Source: Clostridioides difficile CD160 (lineage in GTDB: Bacteria > Bacillota > Clostridia > Peptostreptococcales > Peptostreptococcaceae). Taken from it: a stretch of DNA of 64,000 nt. Where the stretch lies: assembly GCF_000449425.2 (NCBI RefSeq), contig NZ_AVHW01000045.1:1-64000 (forward strand), in the 5' to 3' direction. How positions within the stretch are numbered: position 1 is the stretch's first letter; each line of letters begins with the position of its first letter. A program made the position numbers and the translations under genes. Below are positions 1 to 8,721 of the stretch, piece after piece. Under the pieces are notes generated by a model. The model ran no database searches. It saw only the letters and a list, made by a program, of their open reading frames with translations, and was not told the DNA's origin.

Positions 1-2
1 TA

Positions 3-11
3 TGGTATAAT
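3..11 (+). promoter_or_regulatory. Extended -10 promoter of the aldo/keto reductase gene
   Basis: TGGTATAAT is a perfect extended -10 element (TGn plus TATAAT), about 50 bases before the ATG at 61. The -35 region lies outside or at the edge of the window and cannot be judged. Confidence 0.5.
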
Positions 12-60
12 ATTTTTTATAAAGAAATTAAGTCTTAATATATCTAAGGAGGAATTTATA

Positions 61-1203
61 ATGAGATACGTTGAATATGGCAAGACGGGGAAAATGGTTT
101 CAGTAGTTGGTTATGGAGGATTAAGGTTTGATTTAGAGAAAAGCAACCAAGAAAATGCTGATTTAGTTAAATACGCATATGAAAAAGGTATTAATTATTT
201 CGATACAGCACCAGGATATTGTGATGACAGAAGTGAAGATATATTTGGACTAGCTTTTAGACAAATGATAGATGAAGGTAAGACTGATTTTTATGTATCA
301 ACTAAAGAAAAACCGAAAGTATGCGATACATCAGAAAAAGCCATAACAGCAGTAAAAAAGTCAATAGAACGATTAGGCGTATCTAAAATAAATTTTTATC
401 ATGTTTGGAATATTAGAAAGATGGAGCATTATGAACTAGCTATGAAACCTGGGGGTCAATATGAAGGATTATTAAAATGTAAAGAAGAAGGATTGATAGA
501 CCATATAGTATTCTCATCACATCAACCAGGTGATGAAGTTATAGATATCCTCGATGAAAATAAGTTTGAAGGTGTAACTATGGGAATCAATATATTAAAC
601 TTTCCATATAGACTAAAAGGTGCTAAGTATGCTGTTGATAATGGATATGGTGTTGTAGCTATGAATCCATTAAGTGGTGGAACTATTCCAAAATACAATA
701 AAGAGCTTTCTTTTCTAGCAAAAGATAGGGAAAGTACTATAGAAGCAGCTTTAAGATTTAATATAGGAATTCCACAAATAAACGTATCTTTGATAGGGTT
801 TAATAAAAAGCAAGATATAGATGATGCATGTAAAATTGCGGATGAAAATAGAATTTATTCAGATGAAGATATACATGACATTGAAACAAGATTAAATCAA
901 AATATGAATGAAATATGTACAGGATGTGGGTATTGTAAGGTATGTCCAAAAGGTATTAATACTCCAGCTTATATGCTTTTTTATAATGAAAAGCAGATGT
1001 TTAAAAAGAGTGATGAAGAGATGACAAAATTAGTTTATGGATTAGGGCATTGGAATTATACAATGAATAGTGATGCAAAAGCTGAAGAGTGTATATCTTG
1101 TGGAAAATGTGAAGTTGAATGTACTCAGCATTTACCTATAATTGATAGATTAAAAGAGATTAAAAAGTGGGAAGAAAATGGAGTTAATGATGTTACAGTA
1201 TAA
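61..1203 (+). CDS. Aldo/keto reductase with C-terminal 4Fe-4S ferredoxin domain
   Basis: A 380-residue oxidoreductase. The N-terminal TIM-barrel aldo/keto reductase part shows the usual tetrad: Asp48 and Tyr53 in DTAPGY, Lys82 in STKEKP and His114 in FYHVWN. The C-terminal part carries two cysteine clusters, C286/C289/C292/C295 (CTGCGYCKVC) and C344/C347/C350/C354 (CISCGKCEVEC), as expected for two 4Fe-4S clusters. Such fusions are common in anaerobes and are predicted cytoplasmic reductases; their substrates are mostly unknown. AAGGAGG at 46-52 fixes the ATG start. The gene is monocistronic, with its own promoter and a terminator at 1264-1300. The family call is firm; the physiological substrate is not visible. 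Confidence 0.93.
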   Translation: MRYVEYGKTGKMVSVVGYGGLRFDLEKSNQENADLVKYAYEKGINYFDTAPGYCDDRSEDIFGLAFRQMIDEGKTDFYVSTKEKPKVCDTSEKAITAVKKSIERLGVSKINFYHVWNIRKMEHYELAMKPGGQYEGLLKCKEEGLIDHIVFSSHQPGDEVIDILDENKFEGVTMGINILNFPYRLKGAKYAVDNGYGVVAMNPLSGGTIPKYNKELSFLAKDRESTIEAALRFNIGIPQINVSLIGFNKKQDIDDACKIADENRIYSDEDIHDIETRLNQNMNEICTGCGYCKVCPKGINTPAYMLFYNEKQMFKKSDEEMTKLVYGLGHWNYTMNSDAKAEECISCGKCEVECTQHLPIIDRLKEIKKWEENGVNDVTV

Positions 1204-1263
1204 TTAATTTATATCATACTTGAAATTTATTGTTTAGTAATATTTTAAAATATAATTTTAATA

Positions 1264-1300
1264 TTTAAGGAGACAAGATATAATTTTGTCTCCTTAAATT
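1264..1300 (+). terminator. Rho-independent terminator after the reductase gene
   Basis: A 13-bp perfect stem (TTTAAGGAGACAA pairing with TTGTCTCCTTAAA) with a 9-base loop. The tail is T-rich after a short gap (ttatgttttt). Confidence 0.6.
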
Positions 1301-1325
1301 ATGTTTTTGTATTTTATAAAAATAA

Positions 1326-1343
1326 ATACTATATATATAGTAT
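1326..1343. promoter_or_regulatory. Perfect 18-bp palindrome, possible operator
   Basis: ATACTATATATATAGTAT is self-complementary over all 18 bases. It lies in the 307-bp gap between the reductase and the membrane-protein operon. The rest of that gap shows only the terminator at 1264 and AT-rich sequence. GntR-like regulators bind sites of this shape, but an AT-run palindrome can also arise by chance. Confidence 0.3.
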
Positions 1344-1510
1344 CTATTTAAACATAGCATTAATAAAGTGAATATTGTGGTTGTAAATAAAGAGTTATTC
1401 AATTACAATAAAACAAGTAAGGATATTATAAAGGGGAATTATTAAAATTAAAGGAATAAATTGTAGGTAGCAGCAAATCCTATATGATGAATGGATGGTG
1501 ATATATATTG

Positions 1511-2731
1511 ATGAGTAAAATATTAAAATACAAAAATGAGATGTTGTTGTTTATATTAGTTGTAATAACTTATCTAATAATAACTAAGATATTTTTTTCC
1601 AAGACTACTATATTTTATGACTTGAACAATACTTATGATGTATTGTTAGATACAGATACAGGTGTTTTATTCAATTTAAATGTATTTGCTATAAATCAAG
1701 ATAATAGTAAACACATATTATTTTCAGCAATTATATCAATTTTTGCATATCCAATATACTTATTTTGTACTTCAATAGCAAATCCAGGGACAGCCGATTT
1801 TAATAGTGCTTATGGATTTGGATTAATTTGTCTACAAATAATAACTAGTGCTATGTCTATAACTTTAGTTTTTAATCATATTAAAAAGATAAAAATGCAG
1901 AGGTTAACTTTAATTTTACTTACTATGATAATGATATTTTCTTTCCCACAACTATTTATGACTTTAAATGTAGAGAGGTTTATATATAGTCAATTTTCAT
2001 TAATATTTTTCATAGTTATTGCAAATAAGATGAAAGGAAAGTATTCTTATTTGGTGGAATTCGCTGCTATTCCTCTATTTGGAATAACTATTAGTAATAT
2101 ATATTTGTATTTTTTTAATATGATATTTGAATTTAAATTAAAAATAGGAAAAATGTTAAAACATTTAGCTACATTTATCTTAATGGCATACATTTGTGTA
2201 ATTTCAACGAAATCTTATGAGAGTTTCATGAATCTTGGAAATGTAATACAGTATGATACTAAATTTATAAGTGGAGAACCAATTCTAGAAAAAATTGCAA
2301 TGATTATAGAGAGACTACTATACTCAGTTTTTTATTTTCCTGGAGCAGCGTTAAAAAAAGGTCTATTTTTGCAAAATGGTGAAGTTTCAACAATACCAGT
2401 TATTCTTACATTATTAGCATTTTGTTTTTGTGTTTTATCAGTTATTGAAAACTCAGACAAAAGAGTACCTAAACTATGTATGGGAATAGTTATATTTAAC
2501 TTAACTTTACATGGAATAATAGGATACAATCTAGTTAATTCAAGTATTATGGCTATAAATTTTAGTTTTGCAGTTATAGTTTTATTGGCTTACTTTACTA
2601 AAGCACTTAGAAAAAATGAAAAAAATATGTATAATATATTTCTATCATTGTTATTGGTTACTATAATAATCAGTAATGTAAATGGATTTATAGAAATTTT
2701 AAATATAGGAATAAAGTCATATCCTGTTTAA
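1511..2731 (+). CDS. Polytopic membrane protein of unknown function
   Basis: A 406-residue protein made almost entirely of hydrophobic segments: one near residues 12-28, a short extracellular-looking stretch around 35-70, then about nine more helices to the C terminus. I do not recognise a family motif. It lies 28 bases before a UbiA-type prenyltransferase and a HAD phosphatase, the context of polytopic transporters or GT-C glycosyltransferases that use polyprenyl-phosphate sugars. That role is inference from position only. The start could be TTG at 1508 or ATG at 1511; both lie behind a weak GGTG at 1497-1500, and I chose the ATG. Confidence 0.75.
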   Translation: MSKILKYKNEMLLFILVVITYLIITKIFFSKTTIFYDLNNTYDVLLDTDTGVLFNLNVFAINQDNSKHILFSAIISIFAYPIYLFCTSIANPGTADFNSAYGFGLICLQIITSAMSITLVFNHIKKIKMQRLTLILLTMIMIFSFPQLFMTLNVERFIYSQFSLIFFIVIANKMKGKYSYLVEFAAIPLFGITISNIYLYFFNMIFEFKLKIGKMLKHLATFILMAYICVISTKSYESFMNLGNVIQYDTKFISGEPILEKIAMIIERLLYSVFYFPGAALKKGLFLQNGEVSTIPVILTLLAFCFCVLSVIENSDKRVPKLCMGIVIFNLTLHGIIGYNLVNSSIMAINFSFAVIVLLAYFTKALRKNEKNMYNIFLSLLLVTIIISNVNGFIEILNIGIKSYPV

Positions 2732-2759
2732 AAAATAATGTTGAAAGGGTAGTAAGTTT

Positions 2760-3647
2760 ATGAAACAGACAAATACAAATATAAAGCTTCTTACTAAAAT
2801 TTCAGATTATATAAAACTAATGAGAATAAAGCAATATATAAAGAATTTTTTTGTATTTTCTGCTATAATTTTTTCGAATAATATGCTAAATACAAATTTA
2901 TTGTTAAAAACATTTATTGCATTTGTATGTTTTTGCCTTATGTCATCATCAGTATATGCATTAAATGATGCCATAGATATGGCCAAGGATAAAAAACATC
3001 CCAAAAAACGCAATAGACCAGTTGCAAGTGGAAGAATAAGTAAAAGAAATGCTAATATACTATTTGTAATATTGGCTTTGTGTTCAATTTGTTTATCAAC
3101 AGTTGTTAATTTTAATTTATCTATAATCCTTGTTCTTTATTTGATAAACAATATATTATATTCTCTTAAGTTAAAGAATATAATACTATTAGATGTGTTT
3201 TCCATATCTCTTGGATTTATACTTAGGGTCTATGCAGGGTGTGTAGCCATAAATGTCAACTTATCAAATTGGATAATATTATGTACCTTTTTCTTATCTT
3301 TATACTTAGCTTTTGGAAAGCGTAAAAAAGAAATAGTGACTTTAAGAGATGATGCAATTGAACATAGAAAGATATTAGAAGATTATGATATAGAAAATCT
3401 AAATCAAATGATGGTAGTAATGTTAAGTTCTACAATTGTATGTTATGCATTGTACTCTACAAGTAATCCAGAAAAGCCACATATGATATTTACAACCATA
3501 TTTGTAGTTTATGGTGTACTTAGATATAATTATATAATTAATACTACAAATGAAGGGAATCCCACCGATATTGTATTAAAAGACAGTGCTTTAAAAATAA
3601 ACGTAATATTATGGATAATTGCATGTTTTATAATATTAATTTTTTAG
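2760..3647 (+). CDS. UbiA-family prenyltransferase (polyprenyl-phosphate phosphoribosyltransferase-like)
   Basis: A 295-residue, multi-helix integral membrane prenyltransferase. The first Asp-rich motif is intact (N69-D70..D73..D77 in NDAIDMAKD), followed by HPKKRNRPVASG, which is characteristic of the branch containing mycobacterial decaprenyl-phosphate phosphoribosyltransferase rather than quinone or heme UbiA enzymes. The expected reaction is transfer of phosphoribose from PRPP to a polyprenyl phosphate at the inner membrane face. ATG at 2760 follows GAAAGGGTAG. The downstream HAD phosphatase could remove the 5-phosphate. Family membership is clear; the PRPP-using subfamily is likely but would need alignment. 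Confidence 0.85.
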   Translation: MKQTNTNIKLLTKISDYIKLMRIKQYIKNFFVFSAIIFSNNMLNTNLLLKTFIAFVCFCLMSSSVYALNDAIDMAKDKKHPKKRNRPVASGRISKRNANILFVILALCSICLSTVVNFNLSIILVLYLINNILYSLKLKNIILLDVFSISLGFILRVYAGCVAINVNLSNWIILCTFFLSLYLAFGKRKKEIVTLRDDAIEHRKILEDYDIENLNQMMVVMLSSTIVCYALYSTSNPEKPHMIFTTIFVVYGVLRYNYIINTTNEGNPTDIVLKDSALKINVILWIIACFIILIF

Positions 3648-3668
3648 TGATAGGATGGGGAAATACTT

Positions 3669-4298
3669 ATGAAAAAAAGTGTACTATTACTCGATATAGA
3701 TTATACTGTTATAAATACTGATAGCATGTTAGATTTTTTTATTTATTCTTTAAAAAATAAAACATTTAAAACTATTATAAAGTTGCCATACATTATTTTT
3801 ACTCTAGCTATGTATTTAATTAGAATAGTACCTTTGAAAAGAGCAAAAGAGGCAATCTTTCATCCAATAGTAGATTTTAGTGAAGAAGATTTAAAAATTT
3901 TTTTTGATGACTGTATAATGAAAAAAATTAACGAGTCTATGAAAAAAGTTATTTACAAAAACAAAGAAGAGCATAATGTTATAATTATGATAACAGCATC
4001 TCCATATGCATATATGAAATACTTTAAACATTATGGTTTTGCAGACGAGGTCATAGGCACTGAGTTATTTTACAAAAATTCAAGATATAAAAATCAATTC
4101 ATTGGAGAAAACTGTAAGGGAATTGAAAAGATACAAAGAATAAAGACTGTGTTAGATAAGCTTGGGATAGAGATTGATTATGAAAATTCATATGCATATT
4201 CGGACTCTAAGAGTGATTTACCGATGCTTTCATTAGCTAAAAATGCATTTTTGGTTAGTAAAAAGAATGGTGAAGTTATAGAACAAATAAATTCATAA
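3669..4298 (+). CDS. HAD-IB family phosphatase
   Basis: A 209-residue cytoplasmic hydrolase of the HAD superfamily, phosphoserine-phosphatase-like class. Motif I is D9-x-D11-x-T13 (LLDIDYTVINTD), motif II is ITASP, and motif IV is SDSKSDLPML with the Mg2+-binding Asp pair. An all-helical cap lies between motifs I and II, including a hydrophobic stretch near residues 35-55. It begins 21 bases after the UbiA gene, so the two are probably co-transcribed. By analogy with polyprenyl-phosphoribose pathways it may dephosphorylate the UbiA product. That pairing is inference; it could equally act on a soluble phosphomonoester. Confidence 0.85.
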   Translation: MKKSVLLLDIDYTVINTDSMLDFFIYSLKNKTFKTIIKLPYIIFTLAMYLIRIVPLKRAKEAIFHPIVDFSEEDLKIFFDDCIMKKINESMKKVIYKNKEEHNVIIMITASPYAYMKYFKHYGFADEVIGTELFYKNSRYKNQFIGENCKGIEKIQRIKTVLDKLGIEIDYENSYAYSDSKSDLPMLSLAKNAFLVSKKNGEVIEQINS

Positions 4299-4329
4299 CT
4301 TAATATCACTTAGAATAGGAGGGAATAGT

Positions 4330-4767
4330 TTGGGATATTTACACATATTAATTTTGTCTATGGTTCCTGTAACAGAATTAAGAGGAGCAATTCCTATAGG
4401 TATTGCAATGGGCTTAAATCCTATGTGGGTTTATGTATTTAGTGTAATTGGTTCTACCTTGGTATCAATTCCCTTGATATTAACATTTAGGCACATATTG
4501 CAATTTTTAAGAGGGAAAAAGCTATTTAAAGGGATTGCAGATACAATTGATAGGAAAATAAATTCAAGGATGAAAAAATTAAAAAGTGTTTCAATAATAG
4601 GTATAATACTATTTGTAGGGATACCACTTCCAACTACAGGAACATGGACGGCATCTGCTATAGCTTCTATATTAAAAATGAGAATAAAAGATGCTTTTAT
4701 AGGAGTATTTCTTGGCAATTTGCTATCAGGAGTTATAGTTTCAGCTCTTTCTCTACATATAATATAA
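4330..4767 (+). CDS. Small multidrug export family membrane protein (COG2426-like)
   Basis: A 145-residue membrane protein beginning at TTG, placed by AGGAGGG at 4317-4323. It resembles the 'putative small multi-drug export' family: an N-terminal segment containing PVTELRGAIPIGIA, a central helix pair, a basic linker around residues 62-85, and a conserved GIPLPTTGTWTASAIAS segment. The family name is historical and transport has rarely been shown. It is the last gene of the run starting at 1511 and is followed by a strong terminator. Confidence 0.8.
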   Translation: MGYLHILILSMVPVTELRGAIPIGIAMGLNPMWVYVFSVIGSTLVSIPLILTFRHILQFLRGKKLFKGIADTIDRKINSRMKKLKSVSIIGIILFVGIPLPTTGTWTASAIASILKMRIKDAFIGVFLGNLLSGVIVSALSLHII

Positions 4768-4801
4768 AACTATCCAAACAATATATTTGGATAGTTTTTT
4801 T
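4767..4801 (+). terminator. Rho-independent terminator
   Basis: AAACTATCCAAA pairs with TTTGGATAGTTT around a 7-base loop, followed by a run of T. It closes the UbiA/HAD/export-protein run. Confidence 0.85.
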
Positions 4802-4910
4802 GTGAGTAGATACAAAACTATTTTTAAAAATAGCCACAAAAACTGATGGAGTATTTAAATTCATTTAGCTCTAAAATGTTTACTATGGATAAAGAAATAT
4901 AGTATAGTAT

Positions 4911-4947
4911 TACTTGTGAGGAAAGTACTACAAATTTTCTTACAAGT
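4911..4947 (+). repeat. Imperfect hairpin in the leader of the MATE gene
   Basis: ACTTGTGAGGAAA can pair with TTTTCTTACAAGT over 13 positions if G-U pairs are allowed, with a 10-base loop. It has no T-run and lies about 75 bases before the GTG start, so it may be a 5'-UTR structure. Confidence 0.35.
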
Positions 4948-5020
4948 AAAATAAAATTTTTATATGGAATAAGATTTCAATTACAATAAATTTTAATTAA
5001 CAGAATAAGGAGGTTTTAAA

Positions 5021-6388
5021 GTGGAAAATTCAAACACTAATTTAGGCAATGAAAGTGTAGGAAAATTGTTATTTAAACTTGCTACACCCGCTATTATCGC
5101 ACAAATTGTAAATGTTTTATACAACATAGTGGACAGGATTTTTATTGGTAGAATGGAAAGTGGAGAAGTTGCTATGGCAGGTGTTGGAGTAGCATTTCCA
5201 ATAATAATTATAATAACTTCATGTAGTTATTTAATTGGTATGGGAGGAGGCCCATTAGCAGCCATAAAAATGGGTGAACAAGATAATGATGGTGCAGAGA
5301 AAATAATGAGTAATAGTTTTTCTGTACTAGTGATTTTAGCAATACTTTTAACTATAGGTTTTCAGATTGGAAAAGAGCCTCTGCTTTGGATGTTTGGGGC
5401 AAGTGAATCTACTATTGGATATTCAATGGATTATTTAAAAATTTATTTAATAGGTACAGTATTTGTTCAAATCTCATTGGGAATGAACACTTTTATAAAT
5501 ACCCAAGGATTTGCTACAACTGGTATGATTACAGTTGCTATAGGTGCTTTGATAAACATAATACTTGACCCAATTTTTATATTTGGTCTTAATATGGGTG
5601 TAAAAGGAGCTGCATTAGCTACTATAATTGCACAAGGTGTTTCTGCTATTTGGGTATTGGTGTTTTTATTTGGAAAGAAAAGTATACTTAAGATAAAAAA
5701 GAAGTATATGATACCTAAAGCAAGTATTATATTACCAGTCTTGGGGTTAGGAATATCTCCATTTATAATGCAATCTACAGAAAGTCTAGTACTTATAGCA
5801 TTAAATAGTAAATTGCAGATGTATGGAGGAGATTTAGCGGTAGGCTCAATGGCTATAATGAGTAGTATAATGCAAATTCTTATGCTTCCTAATATGGGAT
5901 TTACACAAGGAGCACAACCGATAATAAGTTACAATTATGGTTCAGGACAACTTGATAGAGTCAAAAAGACATTTAAATTATGTCTATTGTCATGTTTTAC
6001 ATATTCTACTATTTTGTGGATTCTACTTATGATGTTCCCTGCATTTTTTGTTGGTATATTTAATAATAATCCGCAGTTACTTAGCATGACTAGTTGGAGT
6101 ATAAAAATATATTTTGCAGGTTCTTTTATGTTTGGAATTCAACTAGCTTGTCAACAAACATTTTTAGCACTTGGAAAAGCAAAGATATCTTTGATTTTAG
6201 CTCTTCTTAGAAAAGTTGTACTTTTAATACCTTTAATATTTATACTTCCAGCATTTTTTAATGAAAAACTTTTTGCAGTGCTTTTAGCAGAGCCAGTTGC
6301 AGATATAACAGCAGCTACTGTAACAGCAATCTGTTTCTTTGTATTTTATAAAAGTTCTCTATCAAAATCTAAAACAACAGAAGAATAG
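5021..6388 (+). CDS. MATE family efflux transporter
   Basis: A 455-residue, roughly 12-helix exporter of the MATE family, NorM/DinF-type. The N-terminal half has the typical PAIIAQIVNVLYNIVDRIFI start of the fold and the second half repeats it (LGISPFIMQSTESLV). MATE proteins export cationic drugs or metabolites using Na+ or H+. The GTG start follows AAGGAGG at 5007-5013 with a 7-base spacer. The gene stands alone behind a 253-bp leader. Substrate cannot be read from the sequence. It should not be equated with the characterised CdeA without alignment. Confidence 0.92.
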   Translation: MENSNTNLGNESVGKLLFKLATPAIIAQIVNVLYNIVDRIFIGRMESGEVAMAGVGVAFPIIIIITSCSYLIGMGGGPLAAIKMGEQDNDGAEKIMSNSFSVLVILAILLTIGFQIGKEPLLWMFGASESTIGYSMDYLKIYLIGTVFVQISLGMNTFINTQGFATTGMITVAIGALINIILDPIFIFGLNMGVKGAALATIIAQGVSAIWVLVFLFGKKSILKIKKKYMIPKASIILPVLGLGISPFIMQSTESLVLIALNSKLQMYGGDLAVGSMAIMSSIMQILMLPNMGFTQGAQPIISYNYGSGQLDRVKKTFKLCLLSCFTYSTILWILLMMFPAFFVGIFNNNPQLLSMTSWSIKIYFAGSFMFGIQLACQQTFLALGKAKISLILALLRKVVLLIPLIFILPAFFNEKLFAVLLAEPVADITAATVTAICFFVFYKSSLSKSKTTEE

Positions 6389-6545
6389 GATATATATAAT
6401 AAAATTTCCATGAAAATATTTTAGTAGATAAAAATTAGAATTTGTATTTTAATTTAATAAGATATTTTCTATAATGTATAAAGATATAAAGTCGAATTAA
6501 TTTTAAAAATTACAGTAAGAAAAATGTAAGTATTTGCAATATTAA

Positions 6546-6554
6546 TGGTATAAT
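6546..6554 (+). promoter_or_regulatory. Extended -10 promoter of the S1-domain gene
   Basis: TGGTATAAT is a perfect extended -10, 44 bases before the ATG at 6599. No good -35 is present at 17 bp, which is usual for extended -10 promoters. Confidence 0.55.
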
Positions 6555-6598
6555 ATTTACAGATATGATAATTAATAAGAGGAAAGGATGTTTATATA

Positions 6599-7864
6599 AT
6601 GGAAAATGATTTAACAATGCAAGAATTACTTGACCAGCAAGAACAAGTATTCAGCAAAGTGAAAGTTGGAGAATTAATAACTGGAAAAATAACTGCAGTT
6701 AGAAATGATGAAGTACAATTAGGATTAGACTATGGGTTTGATGGAATAATACCTATAAGTGAATTAAACATAGAAAAAAATCAATATATAGAAGATTTAT
6801 ACCATATAGGTGATGAAATAACTGCTGTAATAACAAAAGTATCTCAAAAAGATGGGACAATAACTTTATCTAAATTACAACTTGATAAAAGAAATGATTT
6901 TGCTGAATTACAAAAAGCTTATGATGAACATAGAATAATAACTGTAAATGTTGAAAAAAATATAGAAAAAGGTGTGTTTGCTAATTACAATACATATACA
7001 TTTTTTATACCAATTTCTCAACTTGATACAAAATTCATTACAGACACATCTAAATTTGTTGGACTTAACTTAGAAGTTTATATAAAAGACTTTGATATTA
7101 GGAAAAACAGACTTGTAGCATCTCATAGAGACGTATTACAAGAACGTATAAATAAAGAGAAAGAAGAAAGAAGAGCCCAAATTAAAGCAGAAAAAGAAGC
7201 TGAAAGAGCTAGAATCAAACAAGAAAGAGAAGAAGAAAAGGCTCGTATTAAAGTTGCAAAAGAAGAATTATTTAATTCACTTGAAGTTGGACAAAAAAGA
7301 GATGGTAAAGTAACAAAGATAATGCCTTATGGTGCATTTGTGGATATTGGTGGAATTGAAGGATTAGCACATATAAACAATTTAGCTTGGACAAGAGTTG
7401 AAAGTGTTGAAGAAGTTGTTTCAGAAGGTCAAGAAGTAGAAGTTTATGTGCTAGATGTAAATAAAGATACTAAAAAAATTGCATTAGCATTAAAAGACAT
7501 AAATAATGACCCATGGGATTTAATAGCAAAAGAAGTAAAAATTGATGATGTTGTTAATGCTAAAGTTCTTAGAATAATAGAAAAGGGAGCTTTTGTTCAG
7601 ATTAAAGAAGGTGTAGATGCTTATTTACCAATATCTGAATTGAGTGATACTAGAGTGGCTAAAGTTACTAATGTTGTTAATATTGGAGATGAAGTTAAAG
7701 TTAAAATTCTTGACTTTAAACCAAAGACTAAAAGAATGTTAGTTTCAATAAAAGAGGCAACTAGAGAGCCAGAAGAAGATATAACAGAATACTTAGAAGT
7801 AGAAGAATCTTTAGGAAGTATTGGAGAATTATTTAAAGATAAATTTAAAGATTTAGAAGTGTAA
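6599..7864 (+). CDS. rpsA: Ribosomal protein S1-like protein with four S1 domains
   Basis: A 421-residue RNA-binding protein with four S1/OB domains, at about residues 22-94, 108-176, 228-300 and 312-384; the third has the clear pattern KIMPYGAFVDIGGIEGLAHI. Four-domain S1 proteins in Firmicutes correspond to YpfD/RpsA homologues that bind mRNA or the 30S subunit, though they are not always essential there. Between domains 2 and 3 lies a highly charged helix (about residues 182-224) built of three 11-residue units. The gene has its own extended -10 promoter and stands alone. Whether it is a true ribosomal S1 or a translation/RNA-binding paralogue is open. Confidence 0.88.
   Translation: MENDLTMQELLDQQEQVFSKVKVGELITGKITAVRNDEVQLGLDYGFDGIIPISELNIEKNQYIEDLYHIGDEITAVITKVSQKDGTITLSKLQLDKRNDFAELQKAYDEHRIITVNVEKNIEKGVFANYNTYTFFIPISQLDTKFITDTSKFVGLNLEVYIKDFDIRKNRLVASHRDVLQERINKEKEERRAQIKAEKEAERARIKQEREEEKARIKVAKEELFNSLEVGQKRDGKVTKIMPYGAFVDIGGIEGLAHINNLAWTRVESVEEVVSEGQEVEVYVLDVNKDTKKIALALKDINNDPWDLIAKEVKIDDVVNAKVLRIIEKGAFVQIKEGVDAYLPISELSDTRVAKVTNVVNIGDEVKVKILDFKPKTKRMLVSIKEATREPEEDITEYLEVEESLGSIGELFKDKFKDLEV
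7172..7270 (+). repeat. Three 33-bp in-frame repeats coding a charged helix
   Basis: Residues 192-224 of the S1-like protein form three 11-residue units: RAQIKAEKEAE, RARIKQEREEE and KARIKVAKEEL. The pattern of alternating K/R and E suggests a stable single helix or short coiled coil separating the two S1 pairs. Confidence 0.75.
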
Positions 7865-7876
7865 AATAATTGAAAA

Positions 7877-7938
7877 TGGGGCTGTTTTAAAACATTACTC
7901 TGTCTATTATGACAGCTTTAGTTTTGAAATAGCCCTTT
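7877..7938 (+). terminator. Terminator-like long hairpin
   Basis: GGGCTGTTTTAAAAC pairs with GTTTTGAAATAGCCC at 13 of 15 positions, around a roughly 30-base loop that holds a smaller CTGTC/GACAG hairpin. A short T-run follows. Confidence 0.55.
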
Positions 7939-7981
7939 AGCTATCTACAAAAACTTATATAAGATGTTAGGAGGAAGTTTA

Positions 7982-8701
7982 ATGAAAAAGTCTATTATAG
8001 ATGTACATTGTCACACCTTAATAAGTGGACATGCACACAGTACTTTTAAAGAAAATGTTGAAGAAGCAATTCAGAAAAATATAAAATATCTGGGAATATC
8101 AGACCATGGACCTAATATGCCAGGAGGTCCACATCCATTTTATTTTTATAATTTACATCTACTTCCACGAAAAGTACAAAATGTAAGAGTTCTTAGAGGA
8201 ATAGAAGGGAACATAATGGATTATGATGGAAATTTAGATGTTCAGGAAGATATGTTACAGCATCTAGACTATGTAATTGCAAGTCTGCATAGACCTTGTA
8301 TAATTTCAGGAACAAAAGAAGAAAATACAAATGCTATTTTGAATGTAATGGATAAACCTAAAGTAAAAATAATTGGTCATCCAGATGATAGTAGATATCC
8401 TTTAGATTATGAATCTATAGTAAAGAAAGCTAAAGAAAAAAACATTCTTTTAGAAATAAATAATTCATCATTAAGTTCAAATTCTCATAGAACTGGAACT
8501 TGGGAAAATGCAAGTCACATGTTAATGCTATGTAAAACATATGGTGTAAGAGTAATTCTTGGTACGGATTCTCATATATGTTATTCTATAGGAGAATTTG
8601 AAAATGCAGAGAAAGTTTTAAAATCAGTAGATTTTCCAGATGAATTAGTCATAAATTATCATGAAGATGAAATTATAGAGTTTTTTGATATTAATTTTTA
8701 G
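7982..8701 (+). CDS. PHP-domain phosphoesterase (YcdX-like)
   Basis: A 239-residue metal-dependent hydrolase of the PHP superfamily. Metal-binding motifs are visible in order: DVHCHT at the N terminus, SDHGPN near residue 40, a Glu in GIEGN, a His in ASLHRP, GHPDD, and GTDSH near the C terminus. This set matches YcdX-type PHP phosphatases, which use a trinuclear metal site; the natural substrate is usually unknown. A longer reading from ATG 7964 is possible, but GGAGG at 7970-7974 lies inside it and points to ATG 7982. The small membrane-protein gene follows after 20 bases and is probably co-transcribed. Confidence 0.88.
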   Translation: MKKSIIDVHCHTLISGHAHSTFKENVEEAIQKNIKYLGISDHGPNMPGGPHPFYFYNLHLLPRKVQNVRVLRGIEGNIMDYDGNLDVQEDMLQHLDYVIASLHRPCIISGTKEENTNAILNVMDKPKVKIIGHPDDSRYPLDYESIVKKAKEKNILLEINNSSLSSNSHRTGTWENASHMLMLCKTYGVRVILGTDSHICYSIGEFENAEKVLKSVDFPDELVINYHEDEIIEFFDINF

Positions 8702-8721
8702 AATCGTAGGAGTGAAAAATT

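Noticed and set aside
6534-6554. TTGCAA as -35 of the S1-gene promoter
   Set aside because: Only 9 bp from the TATAAT; spacing is impossible, so only the extended -10 was called.
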